DNA of 64,000 nucleotides. It comes from an uncultured Flavobacteriaceae bacterium (GTDB lineage: Bacteria > Bacteroidota > Bacteroidia > Flavobacteriales > Flavobacteriaceae). A program made the translations under genes and the position numbers. Below, one piece after another: positions 43,186 through 52,568 of the stretch. Within the stretch, counting starts at the first letter, position 1, and the number at the start of each line of letters is the position of its first letter. The notes beneath the pieces are model-generated. The model searched no databases. It was not told the DNA's origin and worked only from the letters and a program-made list of their open reading frames with translations. The stretch is taken from positions 245,759 through 309,758 of the forward strand of contig CANMFO010000004.1 in the NCBI GenBank assembly GCA_947497245.1. The letters run 5' to 3'.

Positions 43186-46100
43186 ATGATCGCTAAAATA
43201 CGTCTTGTTTTTTCATTTTCCATACTATTTCTCTCATTTTCCGGTACGGCCCAAAACAACTATTGGGAGCAGGATTCTGGGAGGAACGCGATTTCGGAAA
43301 GACGGTACCAGGAGCTCGAAGCTCGGGATGGGCGGTTTTATTCCCTGAACGAATCCGGTTTTACCAAAGAACTGCAGGGACTGTCTGTTTCCAAAAACAA
43401 CCAAAGCATTGTGCAATTTCCAGATGAGAACGGAAAGTTCACCGCTTTTCGGGTAAAGGAGGCACCGGTACTGTCGGAGGAACTGTCAAAAAAATATCCC
43501 AATATCAGATCCTATGTGGGTTACGGCCTTCAAAACAACAATATTAGGGTACGCTTCAGCGTGTCCCACAAAGGAATTCAGAGTATGATGGTGGGTGCCG
43601 ATGGGAATGGGAATACCTTTATGCACAAAATTGCATCCGGCACCTATGTTGCCTATAACCGGGACAGGGGCATCCAAAAGGATGTCGATTTTATCTGTAG
43701 TACGAAGGGGTTGGTGGAAAAAAGCCTGGACAACAGCAGCACGGCCAAACCGGTAGACGCCAAGATACTTCGAAAATATCGACTTGCGGTATCCGCCTCG
43801 GGGGAATATACGACCCATCATGGTGGTACGGTGGCCGATGCCCTGGCCGCCATCAATGCCACGGTTACCCGGATCAATGAGGTATTTGAACGGGATTTGG
43901 CCGTGAGGCTGGAACTTGTCGCCAACAACGACCTTATCATATTCGATGACCCGGAGACCGATCCCTATGGGGGCAACCTGAACAGCGAGGTACAGAACAC
44001 CTTGACGAGCACCATTGGGGAAGCCAATTACGATATAGGCCATTTGTTCCATAAGGCGAATAACGGAGGGGATGCGGGATTTATTGGAAGGATATGTGTC
44101 GACAATCAAAAGGGTAGTGCCTATGCCTCCGGTGTAAGCCCGGAAGGGGATATCTTTGACCTGGATTTTGTTTCCCATGAAATGGGGCATCAATTGGGGG
44201 CCAACCATACCTGGTCCTTCGAATCGGAAGGCACGCAGGTACAAGCAGAACCGGCCAGTGGCACCACCATTATGGGGTATGCCGGAATTACCGGAAACAA
44301 CGATGTGGCTCCAAATGGGGACGATTACCTCCACTATTACAGCATAGTACAGATTACGGAAAACCTGGATGCAAAGGGCTGCGGGGAGGTCATTAACATC
44401 ACCAACGAACCTCCGGTGGTGGATGCCGGAAACGATTTTGTGATTCCCAAATCCACCGCGTTCGTATTGACGGGCACCGCTACGGATGCAGATGTCACCG
44501 ATGTGCTTACCTATACCTGGGAACAGATAGATGATGGTGTGGTTACCCAAGCTACATTTGGGCCGACCAATCCGGGAGGGGCCAATTTTAGGTCTCAAAG
44601 GCCCAGTCCCAGTCCCAGTCGATATTTTCCAAAACTGTCCAGGGTCTTGAGCGGGAATCTAACACAGACCGTACCTCCTGAAAATTCGGCATGGGAAACC
44701 GTGTCGGACGTCGAAAGGGAAATGAACTTTGCCTTTACGGTCAGGGACAATGCCCCTGGTGGCGGACAGGTGGTCTCCGACCTCGTCAATCTTCAAGTGG
44801 TGAACGGCGCAGGTCCATTTCTGATGACATCACGGGACAGTGGGGGAACCATTTCCGCGGGCGGGGTGGAAGAAATTACCTGGGATGTCGCCAATACCGA
44901 TGTGGCCCCGGTAAACGCCAAGATGGTCGATATCTTGCTATCTATCGATGGCGGACAGACCTTCCCCATTATTTTGGCGGAAGGGGTGGCCAATGATGGG
45001 GCGCATCAAGTGGTCATGCCCGGGAACCCCACCACCCAGGCCAGGATCATGGTAAAGGCCAAAGACAATATATTCTTCGCCGTAAACGCTGCCGACTTCA
45101 CAATTGAAGCCTCGGAAATTGTCCTTGATTTTTCCGAGCTGGAATACGAGGTGTGCCAGCCCAATGATCTGGTGGTCACTTTCGACTACGAAACGTATTT
45201 GGGATTTGCCGAGGAATCGACCTTTAGCGTTATTGATACCGCGCCGGTTGAACTGACCTATTCCTTCTTACCGCTAACGGCCAGTGCCAATACCACGGTA
45301 ACAATGACCATAGCCAATACGGGAAATATCACTGTGGGAAGTTATCCCATTCGGGTCTTGGCAACCTCTGCGAGCCAGTCCAAGGAAGTGTTGATCCAAT
45401 TGAATGTTCGCGATGCCAATTTTTCGGAAGTTCCCTTGCTATCCCCTGTAGATGGCGTTATCGATGTTCCCACGGGACAATTATTGGAATGGGAGGAAAA
45501 TCCGCTCTATACCAGTTATGACCTGGAAGTGGCGACAGACAGCAATTTTAACAATATTGTGGAAACGGTCACCTTGAACCGCAATTCGTATACCGCCTCC
45601 AATCTGGCCAACCAGACAACCTATTATTGGAGGGTAAAACCCAAAAATATTTGCGGAGAGGGGGTTTTTGGGACGCCCTTTAGTTTCACCACCATCCAAT
45701 TCAACTGTGCCGACAAAGTTGCGACGGGGCTGCCGTTGGCCATTTCGGCAACCGGCACCCCAACGGTTACCTCTAAAATTGCATTCTTCGAAGATCTGCC
45801 CCTGGCCGATCTGGACGTAAATTTGGAATTGGACCACGACTTTCTAGCGGATCTGGTGGTAACGCTCACTTCGCCCTCGGGCACCGTAGTGACCCTGGTC
45901 TCGAGTTCATGTGGGGATTTGAAGAACATCAATGCCACATTTGACGACGCGGCCAGCAGTTTTGTTTGCGGAGGAGATCCCGCCATTGAGGGGACCGTGA
46001 AGCCCCTAGGGGCTTTGAACTCCTTTAACGGAGAGTCCATATTGGGCGAATGGGTCTTGCAGATTTCCGACAATGCTGCCTCTGACGGAGGAATGTTGAA

Positions 46101-46953
46101 GGCATTTTCATTGGAGGTATGTGTCGAGGGGGAATTTAGTCCCGATGAGGATGGCGATGGTGTTTTTGACGCGGATGATATTTGTCGCGGTACCCCGAAA
46201 GGGGTAGAGGTCGATGTCTCGGGCTGCCCGATATACCGTTTTCCCATAGACAATTTCGAGATTTCTTCGGAAAGTGAGTCCTGTAGATCAAACAATGACG
46301 GGGCGATCGGGATAGCCGCGGCAATGGTGCTGGACTATACCGTAGCGGTAAAAGGAAACGGGGTCGATGAAAACGGGACCTTTACCGATAACTACACACT
46401 GGGCAACCTGGCAATGGGGACCTATACGGTCTGCGTGGCCGGAAGCGATGGACCCATTGATTACCAGGAATTTTGTTTTGAGGTAGTGGTCTCCGAACCG
46501 GAACCCCTGGAAGTCAGTTCGAGCACCTCGTTGGACGGAAGACAGTTGATCCTGAGGCTGGTCGGTTCGGAGCTGTACAATGTGGAGCTCAATGGGGAAT
46601 TGATCCAGACTACCGAACAGCGTTTGACCCTTGATTTGCAAAAGGGGGCCAATGCGCTCAAGGTTTCTACCGGACTGTCCTGTCAGGGAACCTATGAAGA
46701 GCAGTTCTTTTTACCGGGAGGGCTTTTGGCCTATCCAAATCCGATACGGGATTTTGCCACTATATTTATTGAAAGCGGAGGTATGGTAACCATGGCCCTA
46801 TATACGTCAAATGGACAATTGATCCGAACGGAGACCAGGGAGATCGAAGGTTCCGAGACAATAATGGATTTTACAGGATTGGCCACGGGGACTTATTTTT
46901 TAAAAGTCCAGGGCACCGCCCAAAAACGAACAATTAAATTGATAAAGCAATGA
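43186..46953 (+). CDS. Secreted reprolysin-like metalloprotease with T9SS tail
   Basis: 1255 residues from the ATG at 43186 (signal peptide IRLVFSFSILFLSFSGTAQ). Order: propeptide-like region (about 20-180), M12B-type zinc peptidase with HEMGHQLGANHTW near 330 and a downstream Met-turn IMGYA, an extracellular beta-domain region (about 405-745), an FnIII domain (about 747-835), a proprotein-convertase P-domain (about 843-978), a thrombospondin type 3 Ca-binding segment (DEDGDGVFDADDIC), and a C-terminal T9SS sorting domain (LLAYPNPIRDFATIF). It should be secreted to the surface or medium to digest protein. Overlaps the next gene by 4 nt. Confidence 0.92.
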   Translation: MIAKIRLVFSFSILFLSFSGTAQNNYWEQDSGRNAISERRYQELEARDGRFYSLNESGFTKELQGLSVSKNNQSIVQFPDENGKFTAFRVKEAPVLSEELSKKYPNIRSYVGYGLQNNNIRVRFSVSHKGIQSMMVGADGNGNTFMHKIASGTYVAYNRDRGIQKDVDFICSTKGLVEKSLDNSSTAKPVDAKILRKYRLAVSASGEYTTHHGGTVADALAAINATVTRINEVFERDLAVRLELVANNDLIIFDDPETDPYGGNLNSEVQNTLTSTIGEANYDIGHLFHKANNGGDAGFIGRICVDNQKGSAYASGVSPEGDIFDLDFVSHEMGHQLGANHTWSFESEGTQVQAEPASGTTIMGYAGITGNNDVAPNGDDYLHYYSIVQITENLDAKGCGEVINITNEPPVVDAGNDFVIPKSTAFVLTGTATDADVTDVLTYTWEQIDDGVVTQATFGPTNPGGANFRSQRPSPSPSRYFPKLSRVLSGNLTQTVPPENSAWETVSDVEREMNFAFTVRDNAPGGGQVVSDLVNLQVVNGAGPFLMTSRDSGGTISAGGVEEITWDVANTDVAPVNAKMVDILLSIDGGQTFPIILAEGVANDGAHQVVMPGNPTTQARIMVKAKDNIFFAVNAADFTIEASEIVLDFSELEYEVCQPNDLVVTFDYETYLGFAEESTFSVIDTAPVELTYSFLPLTASANTTVTMTIANTGNITVGSYPIRVLATSASQSKEVLIQLNVRDANFSEVPLLSPVDGVIDVPTGQLLEWEENPLYTSYDLEVATDSNFNNIVETVTLNRNSYTASNLANQTTYYWRVKPKNICGEGVFGTPFSFTTIQFNCADKVATGLPLAISATGTPTVTSKIAFFEDLPLADLDVNLELDHDFLADLVVTLTSPSGTVVTLVSSSCGDLKNINATFDDAASSFVCGGDPAIEGTVKPLGALNSFNGESILGEWVLQISDNAASDGGMLKAFSLEVCVEGEFSPDEDGDGVFDADDICRGTPKGVEVDVSGCPIYRFPIDNFEISSESESCRSNNDGAIGIAAAMVLDYTVAVKGNGVDENGTFTDNYTLGNLAMGTYTVCVAGSDGPIDYQEFCFEVVVSEPEPLEVSSSTSLDGRQLILRLVGSELYNVELNGELIQTTEQRLTLDLQKGANALKVSTGLSCQGTYEEQFFLPGGLLAYPNPIRDFATIFIESGGMVTMALYTSNGQLIRTETREIEGSETIMDFTGLATGTYFLKVQGTAQKRTIKLIKQ

Positions 46954-47630
46954 GGGTTTTGACCATTCTTCTGTTGGGGGTCCTCTTCGTGGGATGCAAA
47001 AAGAAAGACCCTCCCAAACCTCCCGGGAAGGCGGCATTGGTGGCCCCTGCGAAAAATTCGGAATGCTCTCCCATACAGAGCTCGGGTAGCAACAGCAGCG
47101 TGGTACTTTTCTCGTGGCAAGCGGGCACAAATGCTGAGATCTATGAACTACGGGTCACCAATTTAAATACCGGTACGGTGCAGACCAAGAGCACAAAATC
47201 CCTTTCGGACACCCTGCCATTGGAGAAGGGAGCGCCCTTTTCATGGCTTGTTATTTCCAAGAATTCGAGTGTGGCCGAAACGGTGTCGAGCGATTCTTGG
47301 TTCTTTTTCAATCCCGGTTCCGAAACCACCTATGCGCCCTTCCCGGCAGAAATACAGGAACCTGCCATGGGCGCCCGTGTCTTTATGGATATCAACAACC
47401 AAGTGACCCTGGGCTGGACCGGATCGGATCTGGACAATGATATCGTGGGATATGAGCTATATTTTTCTTTGGAAACACCACCGACCACCTTGTTGGCCTC
47501 TCCGGCACCAGGGACCACGACGCAAAAAGTCGATGTCTCCGCCAATATGGTGTACTATTGGAGGGTCGTCACCAAGGATGCGGAAGGCAACAGCTCCGAT
47601 ACGGGAATTTTGGATTTCAAAGTATTGTAG
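46950..47630 (+). CDS. FnIII lipoprotein coupled to metalloprotease
   Basis: 226 residues. A lipoprotein signal ends with LFVGC, then a lysine-rich linker. Two FnIII-like domains (about 30-115 and 130-226) follow; the second has MVYYWRVVTKDAEGN, closely matching the YYWRVKPKN strand of the upstream protease. The start overlaps the protease stop (ATGA), so both are made together. It may anchor, present or restrain the protease; that is an inference. Confidence 0.85.
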   Translation: MRVLTILLLGVLFVGCKKKDPPKPPGKAALVAPAKNSECSPIQSSGSNSSVVLFSWQAGTNAEIYELRVTNLNTGTVQTKSTKSLSDTLPLEKGAPFSWLVISKNSSVAETVSSDSWFFFNPGSETTYAPFPAEIQEPAMGARVFMDINNQVTLGWTGSDLDNDIVGYELYFSLETPPTTLLASPAPGTTTQKVDVSANMVYYWRVVTKDAEGNSSDTGILDFKVL

Positions 47631-47632
47631 GT

Positions 47633-48262
47633 CTAGGTGCCGTTGAACTGGTTCATCGTGATCGAAGGGCCCGCCAGGACAAAAGAGCGCACCAATTCCG
47701 TGGTTTTGATCAAACGCTCCTGGAGTGCTGTCCTTTCCTCACCGCTCCAGTCCCCAAGCACATAATCGACCTGTCTGCCCTTACCGAAATCGGCCCCTAC
47801 ACCAAAACGCAAGCGGGCATAGGAGGTCGTGCCCAAATGGCCCTGTACATCCCTCAGACCGTTATGACCCCCATCACTCCCCTTTGTTTTCAGGCGCAAA
47901 GTGCCAAAGGGCAGATTGATATCGTCGGTGACCACCAATACATTTTCCAGTTTGATCTTTTCCTTTTCCATCCAGTATTTCAGGGCTTTGCCACTTCTGT
48001 TCATATAGGTGGATGGCTTGAGGCAGATCACGCTCCGCCCCTTGATCTTAAAGCTTCCCACATCACCTAATTTGCCTGTCTCCAGGGTGAACTTTTCGGC
48101 CGCGGATAAGGCGTCCAATATCTTAAAGCCAACGTTATGGCGTGTTTCGGCATATTCATTTCCAATATTGCCCAAGCCCACAATCAAAAATTTCTTCATG
48201 TCGTCCGATTCTTCCAGATGGGATGGGCCAATACCAAACCAAGATTTTAAATACTGGAGCAT
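47633..48262 (-). CDS. pth: Peptidyl-tRNA hydrolase
   Basis: Recycles peptidyl-tRNA released from ribosomes. 209 residues including an N-terminal extension of 21 residues ([13 protein letters not shown]...) before the canonical [25 protein letters not shown]; such extensions occur in flavobacterial Pth, but the start at 48199 is also possible. [17 protein letters not shown] and GGHNGLRD motifs are present. It follows rplY with a strong terminator between them, so pth likely has its own promoter. Confidence 0.95.
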   Translation of the reverse strand: MLQYLKSWFGIGPSHLEESDDMKKFLIVGLGNIGNEYAETRHNVGFKILDALSAAEKFTLETGKLGDVGSFKIKGRSVICLKPSTYMNRSGKALKYWMEKEKIKLENVLVVTDDINLPFGTLRLKTKGSDGGHNGLRDVQGHLGTTSYARLRFGVGADFGKGRQVDYVLGDWSGEERTALQERLIKTTELVRSFVLAGPSITMNQFNGT

Positions 48263-48295
48263 GTTCGTAGTTCCTAACGGGGTAAAAATACAAAA

Positions 48296-48321
48296 GCATC
48301 CCGATATTGCTATCGGGATGC
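48296..48321 (-). terminator. Terminator after rplY
   Basis: 11-bp perfect arms GCATCCCGATA and TATCGGGATGC with a 4-nt loop; on the minus strand TTTTGTATTTTT follows. Located between rplY and pth. Confidence 0.85.
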
Positions 48322-48351
48322 CCGTTATCTATGTCCAAGAATGGATCGTTC

Positions 48352-49020
48352 TCAGCTTTCGGCCGGAGCTTCCGCTGGTGCCTCTCCACCTTCTGCCGTG
48401 GCTTCAGTTCCTTCTGCGGCTCCTTCTTCACCTTCTGCTCCTTCTTCATCCTCGTCCTCATCGACGACAATGGCGGCACGGGCCGTTTTAACCTGTATGA
48501 CCACGGTACTGTCCGGGTGCAGAATGGCAAAATCCTCGCTCAAAAGACTGGATACCGAGATGTTGTCCCCGATCTTCAATTTGGAAATATCAACATCGAA
48601 GAAATCCGGTAATTTGTCCGGCAGGGCCTTGATCGCCAATTTCCGCTTTCTGAACAACAGGCGGCCACCATTTCTAACTCCGGGGGAATTGCCCTGGATC
48701 CTAACAGGAATGTTCATGGTAACCTCTTTGTCGGCGAACAATTGATAAAAATCAATGTGCATGATCTTATCGGTCACGGGATGAAACTGAATGTCCTGCA
48801 TTACGGCATCGATTTTGGAACCATTTTCCAGTTCAACCACAATGGTGTGGGCGGCCGGGGTGTACACCAAATCCCTGAAACTTAGCTCATCAGCTGAAAA
48901 GTGTATTGGTTTTTCCCCTCCGTATACCACGCAAGGAACCTTTCCAGCATTACGTAGGGCCTTTGTCGCTTTTTTGCCCACGCTTTCTCTTTCTGATCCT
49001 TTAATTGTAATTGACTTCAT
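48352..49020 (-). CDS. rplY: Ribosomal protein bL25 (Ctc type)
   Basis: 222 residues, binds 5S rRNA. The two-domain Ctc form is clear: N-terminal [34 protein letters not shown], then a TL5-type C-terminal domain. The last 35 or so residues are an acidic Glu/Ala/Pro tail ([20 protein letters not shown]...), typical of Bacteroidota members and probably disordered. Downstream of prs by 51 nt with no terminator seen between, so prs-rplY may be an operon. Confidence 0.95.
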   Translation of the reverse strand: MKSITIKGSERESVGKKATKALRNAGKVPCVVYGGEKPIHFSADELSFRDLVYTPAAHTIVVELENGSKIDAVMQDIQFHPVTDKIMHIDFYQLFADKEVTMNIPVRIQGNSPGVRNGGRLLFRKRKLAIKALPDKLPDFFDVDISKLKIGDNISVSSLLSEDFAILHPDSTVVIQVKTARAAIVVDEDEDEEGAEGEEGAAEGTEATAEGGEAPAEAPAES

Positions 49021-49071
49021 TATATAGATTAAAAATTAATATTTAATTCCAGTTTTCTTAACCCGCCAAGG

Positions 49072-50013
49072 CTACATCAAAAATTTGGAGGCGATGGAGG
49101 TATTGTGGTGGACCCGGTGCATTACATCCGCAAACAGGTCGGCACAGCTCAATACCTTTACCTTGTTGTTTTCCCTCCCGATGGGAATCGAATCGGTTAC
49201 GATCAATTCCGACAATTGCGAGTTTTCGATTTTTTCGTAGGCGTCGCCGGACAATAGTCCATGGGTAGTGATGGCCCGAACGCTCAATGCGCCCCGTTCC
49301 ATCATCAGGTCGGCGGCTTTGGTCAGGGTGCCGGCCGTGTCCACCATATCATCCACCAGGACCACATTTTTTCCCTTGACATCACCGATCAATTCCATAT
49401 GCGATATCACATTGGCCTTGGCCCTTTGCTTGTAGCAGATCACCACATCGCTTGCCAGGGCCTTGGAATAGGCATACGCCCTTTTGGACCCCCCCATATC
49501 GGGTGATGCAATGGTAAGGTTGTCCAAGTTCAATTTTTTCAGATAGGGCAGGAACATGGTCGAGGCAAACAAATGGTCCACCGGTTTTTCAAAGAACCCT
49601 TGTATTTGGTCGGCATGAAGATCCATGGTGATGATACGGGTCGCTCCGGCCGCTTCCAGCATTTTGGCGATCAGTTTGGCCGCTATGGGCACCCTTGGTT
49701 TATCTTTCCGGTCCTGTCTGGCCCAACCAAAATAGGGCATCACGGCGGTGATGTGCCTGGCCGAAGCTCTTTTGGCGGCGTCGAGCATCAACAACATTTC
49801 CATTAAATTTTCGGAACTTGGATGCGTCGACCCTATGATAAAAATACGCGCCCCCCGGACCGACTCTTCAAAAGAGGGCTGGAATTCGCCATCGCTGTAT
49901 CTCGAAATGAGTACATTACCGAGGTCGGTACCGTACGATTTGGCGATTTTCTCGGCCAAAGTCCTACTGTTGGTACAGGCAAAAATTTTAGGTTCCGGAA
50001 CTTGATACGGCAT
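49072..50013 (-). CDS. prs: Ribose-phosphate pyrophosphokinase
   Basis: Makes PRPP from ribose 5-phosphate and ATP, for nucleotide, His and Trp synthesis. 313 residues from the ATG at 50013 (MPYQVPEPKIFACTNSRTL), the usual flavobacterial start. Motifs: SDGEFQPSFEESVRG, MDLHADQIQGFF and the PRPP loop VVLVDDMVDTAGTLTKAADL. An in-frame ATG at 50034 gives 7 extra residues and is less likely. Confidence 0.96.
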   Translation of the reverse strand: MPYQVPEPKIFACTNSRTLAEKIAKSYGTDLGNVLISRYSDGEFQPSFEESVRGARIFIIGSTHPSSENLMEMLLMLDAAKRASARHITAVMPYFGWARQDRKDKPRVPIAAKLIAKMLEAAGATRIITMDLHADQIQGFFEKPVDHLFASTMFLPYLKKLNLDNLTIASPDMGGSKRAYAYSKALASDVVICYKQRAKANVISHMELIGDVKGKNVVLVDDMVDTAGTLTKAADLMMERGALSVRAITTHGLLSGDAYEKIENSQLSELIVTDSIPIGRENNKVKVLSCADLFADVMHRVHHNTSIASKFLM

Positions 50014-50129
50014 AGCTATTGGATTGAGCCCCATGAAACAATTATTGAACTCGGAAGTCCCTGTTTTCTAAGGAGGTGCAAATTTAAAAATTAATTTGTC
50101 TTGCTGAAGGATAAATGTTGTTATTTTCA

Positions 50130-50159
50130 TTTCATAAATAAAAATATTTTATAGCTTTG
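50130..50159 (+). promoter_or_regulatory. Promoter of tRNA-Leu
   Basis: TTTC at 50130-50133, an 18-nt spacer and TAGCTTTG at 50152-50159 fit the Bacteroidota consensus, 22 nt before the tRNA. Confidence 0.6.
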
Positions 50160-50181
50160 CAGTCCGTTTTTAAGATATCAG

Positions 50182-50262
50182 GCTCGAGTGGCGGAACTGG
50201 TAGACGCGCTGGATTCAAAATCCAGTTCCTTTGGAGTGTGGGTTCGATTCCCACCTCGAGTA
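50182..50262 (+). tRNA. tRNA-Leu (anticodon CAA)
   Basis: Class II tRNA of 81 nt. Acceptor arms GCTCGAG and CTCGAGT (one G-T pair at the end), anticodon stem CTGGA/TCCAG with loop TTCAAAA giving anticodon CAA (codon UUG), a variable region TTCCTTTGGAGT, and a T-arm GTGGGTTCGATTCCCAC. No encoded CCA. It has its own promoter and terminator. Confidence 0.96.
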
Positions 50263-50264
50263 CT

Positions 50265-50296
50265 AAAAAGCTTGGATGAAAGTCTAGGCTTTTTTT
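50265..50296 (+). terminator. Terminator of tRNA-Leu
   Basis: A 12-bp hairpin (two G-T wobbles) runs from AAAAAGC (50265-50271) to GCTTTTT, with a 6-nt loop and seven consecutive Ts (50290-50296), immediately after the tRNA. Confidence 0.8.
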
Positions 50297-51018
50297 ATGC
50301 CCAGGTACGACATAGGTACCGCATTTGGCCCATATTTAGAGCGCCGTTTGGAAGGGTGTGTTTTGATGTTTACCAATCACAAAATGTATTGGGTGGTACA
50401 TTGGGATGTCCCTTAAAACCTTCATTTTTAGGGACTTCATGACCAGAACCAACCGATAGATTCAATTACTTGCCTTTTTTATATTGGCCATTGCGGTCTC
50501 CAGACCTTTCGAATAATCGCCCCCCCACTGAACCGAACTGAATGAAGAAGGTGTTTCCTTCCTTCTTTTTTTTGAACGCTCTATTGAAAGAGGACTTCGT
50601 ATCGAACCCGACTTCAAAATAAATTTCCTTGATACTCATTTGGGATTCTTTGAGCAGTATTCGGTATAATACCTTTATATCCGGGTGGAGTGGAAATATG
50701 GGAGCCCATGGCCGTTGCCATAGTGATCGCGCCCTTATTTGGAACCCTGGTTGCCCTAGTGTCCATACCCGCTTTTCATAGTGCCATGTTCAAAGTAAAT
50801 TGTAAGGGATATGAGTTTACCAGGAACTATAGGATTTTTCATTTGTACGAGCATTGCGCCGGCCCCGTCCTGAATCATTTAAAGGAGAATTATTGGGCCT
50901 ACGGGTAACCCTAACCCTGCCGAATACGCTAACAGAAGCTAAGATTTAAAATATTAGGTCCCTTCCTTCTAAAAACAATTTGATATTTGTTATTTTTAAA
51001 ACGAATAAGAGATACACT
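50297..51018. other. Gene-poor stretch after tRNA-Leu
   Basis: About 720 nt between the tRNA terminator and the third TerB-fold gene. The only recognisable content is a decayed AraC-type fragment at about 50462-50692 (minus strand). The rest has short, featureless open frames, including a 72-codon one at 50690-50908 on the plus strand that shows no family features. Base composition becomes AT-rich to the right of this stretch. Confidence 0.55.
50462..50692 (-). pseudogene. Remnant of an AraC-family regulator
   Basis: Translating the minus strand gives an AraC C-terminal helix-turn-helix: LLKESQMSIKEIYFEVGFDT then KSSFNRAFKKKK. The frame then shifts. The expected continuation, ETPSSF, is found in another frame and runs to a TGA at 50462-50464. 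The shift lies at a tandem CCTTCCTT (50557-50564) beside an eight-T tract, so a 4-bp duplication is the likely cause. No N-terminal part is found beyond about 50692 in any frame, so the gene is both truncated and frameshifted. Confidence 0.7.
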
Positions 51019-51432
51019 ATGGAAAAAGAACTGAATCAATATCACAACGAATTTGCAGCACTGGTCAAAATCACAATGCGCGATGGGGATGCTTCCGAAG
51101 CGGAAAAGGAATTTCTCACCCATCTTGCCACAAAATTGGAAATGTCAAATTCCGAATATGAGGGTATTATGGCCAACTACCTATCGTATCCGCTGGAAAC
51201 AATACCTACGAACGAAATAAAATTGCAAAACCTGTATACCTTGACCCAATTGGTATGTGAAGACGATTCCGTTACCGGCGATGAACAAAAATCATGGCTT
51301 GAGCGCATGGGAAAAGGTATGGGTTTTACGCATCAAAATGTTCCTTACATAGCTGATAAGTCCATCAAAATGATGCAGGAGGGTGCAGATCTTGCGACAT
51401 TTGTCGACGGCATTAAGAATATCAATCAGTAA
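51019..51432 (+). CDS. TerB-fold small protein (third of three)
   Basis: 137 codons from the ATG at 51019, soluble and helical. TerB-type acidic motifs: ITMRDGDASEAEKEFLTHLA and LVCEDDSVTGDEQKSWLERMG. It is paralogous to the protein at 23080-23511 (same lengths between motifs, same GMGFTHQNVPYIADK and final IKNINQ pattern). A frame extension to 50980 would need a non-typical start and lies in AT-rich promoter-like sequence. Function unknown. Confidence 0.8.
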   Translation: MEKELNQYHNEFAALVKITMRDGDASEAEKEFLTHLATKLEMSNSEYEGIMANYLSYPLETIPTNEIKLQNLYTLTQLVCEDDSVTGDEQKSWLERMGKGMGFTHQNVPYIADKSIKMMQEGADLATFVDGIKNINQ

Positions 51433-51452
51433 CCTACTGACCCACAACATTT

Positions 51453-52568
51453 TTAGAAAGCCTCGTTTACTCCAAAGTAAATACCGTTTTGACCGTCTTT
51501 CCCACTCCCGATATCGAGTCGAAGCCAAGTGTTTTGGTCTTTTAACACCTTGAACCTTATACCGGCCCCATAGCCGGGTTTTACCGAATTGAAGCGTAAA
51601 AGATCCGACGCGTCCCCTGCCACGCTTCCTATTAGGCCAAAGGCAGCCAAATTCCATCTGGGTTTTAAACGATATCGATATTCAGCTTGTACAACAAACA
51701 TGTTCTTGTCTAAAAATCGACCGTAGAAGTACCCTCTGGCACTACTGCTACCACCGAAAAAAGCCATCCCTTGAAAAGGTACGTCGCCGTAGTTGTTTTC
51801 GATATATACCTGGGTCGCCAAAGTGCTTCGCTCCCCAAGTGGTTCGTAATTTCTTAAATCGAGTGTGAACTTGTTAAAGCTATGTGTTGCTCCCAGTATC
51901 TCACTTGAAAAATGTGCGCCAATTTCAAACAACTGTCCATCGGTCGGGGAAGAGGTATTGTTTCGCGTATCCAAATTAAATTCCGCACCCAATCCGCTGA
52001 TTACGGTACGTTCAGAACCTAAAATGGTTCCGGTATCCAGTAAACCGCCTTCTTCCACTTCGGTAACCTGATGATTGGCAAAATTATAAGTGAATCCAAA
52101 ATTCAAATCGGGCGGTAACCGCTTCAAGAAACTTAATTTGAGCTTGTGCGTGGTCTGATCGTACAATTCCTCATTATCTTCAGGTGTTTCCGGTCCAATA
52201 CCCCAAAAGGAATTTGGATATATTTCAAACAGATAATCAGCATCAATAAAGTAATCTCCTTTTCCCAAATAAACTTGTGGCGTTACATTGAACATTATTT
52301 GCCCCGCGGTCGTGTAAATTCCGCTGAATAAAACATTGGAAAGGCGCTGGTTATATTGATTTGTGTTGTTGAGTAGGAACAATTGTCCGCCACCGCCAAT
52401 ACCGAATTGTGTTTCCGGCGTGTAAAAAGCTATTGGCAGTGCAATGAGCTTTATTTTTTTTTGTTTCCCTATAGTATCTGTTCGTACAAAACCTTCTTCC
52501 CTTCCTTGTCCGGCAAGACAAAGTGGAAAAAGCACCAGAACAAATATTGCTATCCCTAATTTTTTCAT
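51453..52568 (-). CDS. BamA/TamA-superfamily outer-membrane barrel, no POTRA
   Basis: 371 residues with a signal peptide (MKKLGIAIFVLVLFPLCLAGQ). The body is a surface-antigen D15-type 16-strand barrel with the conserved FFGGSSSARGYFYGRF loop and a C-terminal strand ending in aromatic NEAF. No POTRA domains are present, so it is not BamA itself; such short proteins are outer-membrane transport or assembly relatives of unknown role. Its start shares an A with the stop of the upstream barrel gene (TAATG), so the two are co-translated. Confidence 0.85.
   Translation of the reverse strand: MKKLGIAIFVLVLFPLCLAGQGREEGFVRTDTIGKQKKIKLIALPIAFYTPETQFGIGGGGQLFLLNNTNQYNQRLSNVLFSGIYTTAGQIMFNVTPQVYLGKGDYFIDADYLFEIYPNSFWGIGPETPEDNEELYDQTTHKLKLSFLKRLPPDLNFGFTYNFANHQVTEVEEGGLLDTGTILGSERTVISGLGAEFNLDTRNNTSSPTDGQLFEIGAHFSSEILGATHSFNKFTLDLRNYEPLGERSTLATQVYIENNYGDVPFQGMAFFGGSSSARGYFYGRFLDKNMFVVQAEYRYRLKPRWNLAAFGLIGSVAGDASDLLRFNSVKPGYGAGIRFKVLKDQNTWLRLDIGSGKDGQNGIYFGVNEAF

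Noticed and set aside
43486-44598. 370-codon open frame on the minus strand
   Set aside because: It lies wholly inside the metalloprotease on the other strand, where the plus-strand protein has clear catalytic and domain motifs. The minus frame shows none.
50690-50908. 72-codon open frame on the plus strand
   Set aside because: No family features, no promoter element, and located in decayed sequence beside an AraC remnant.
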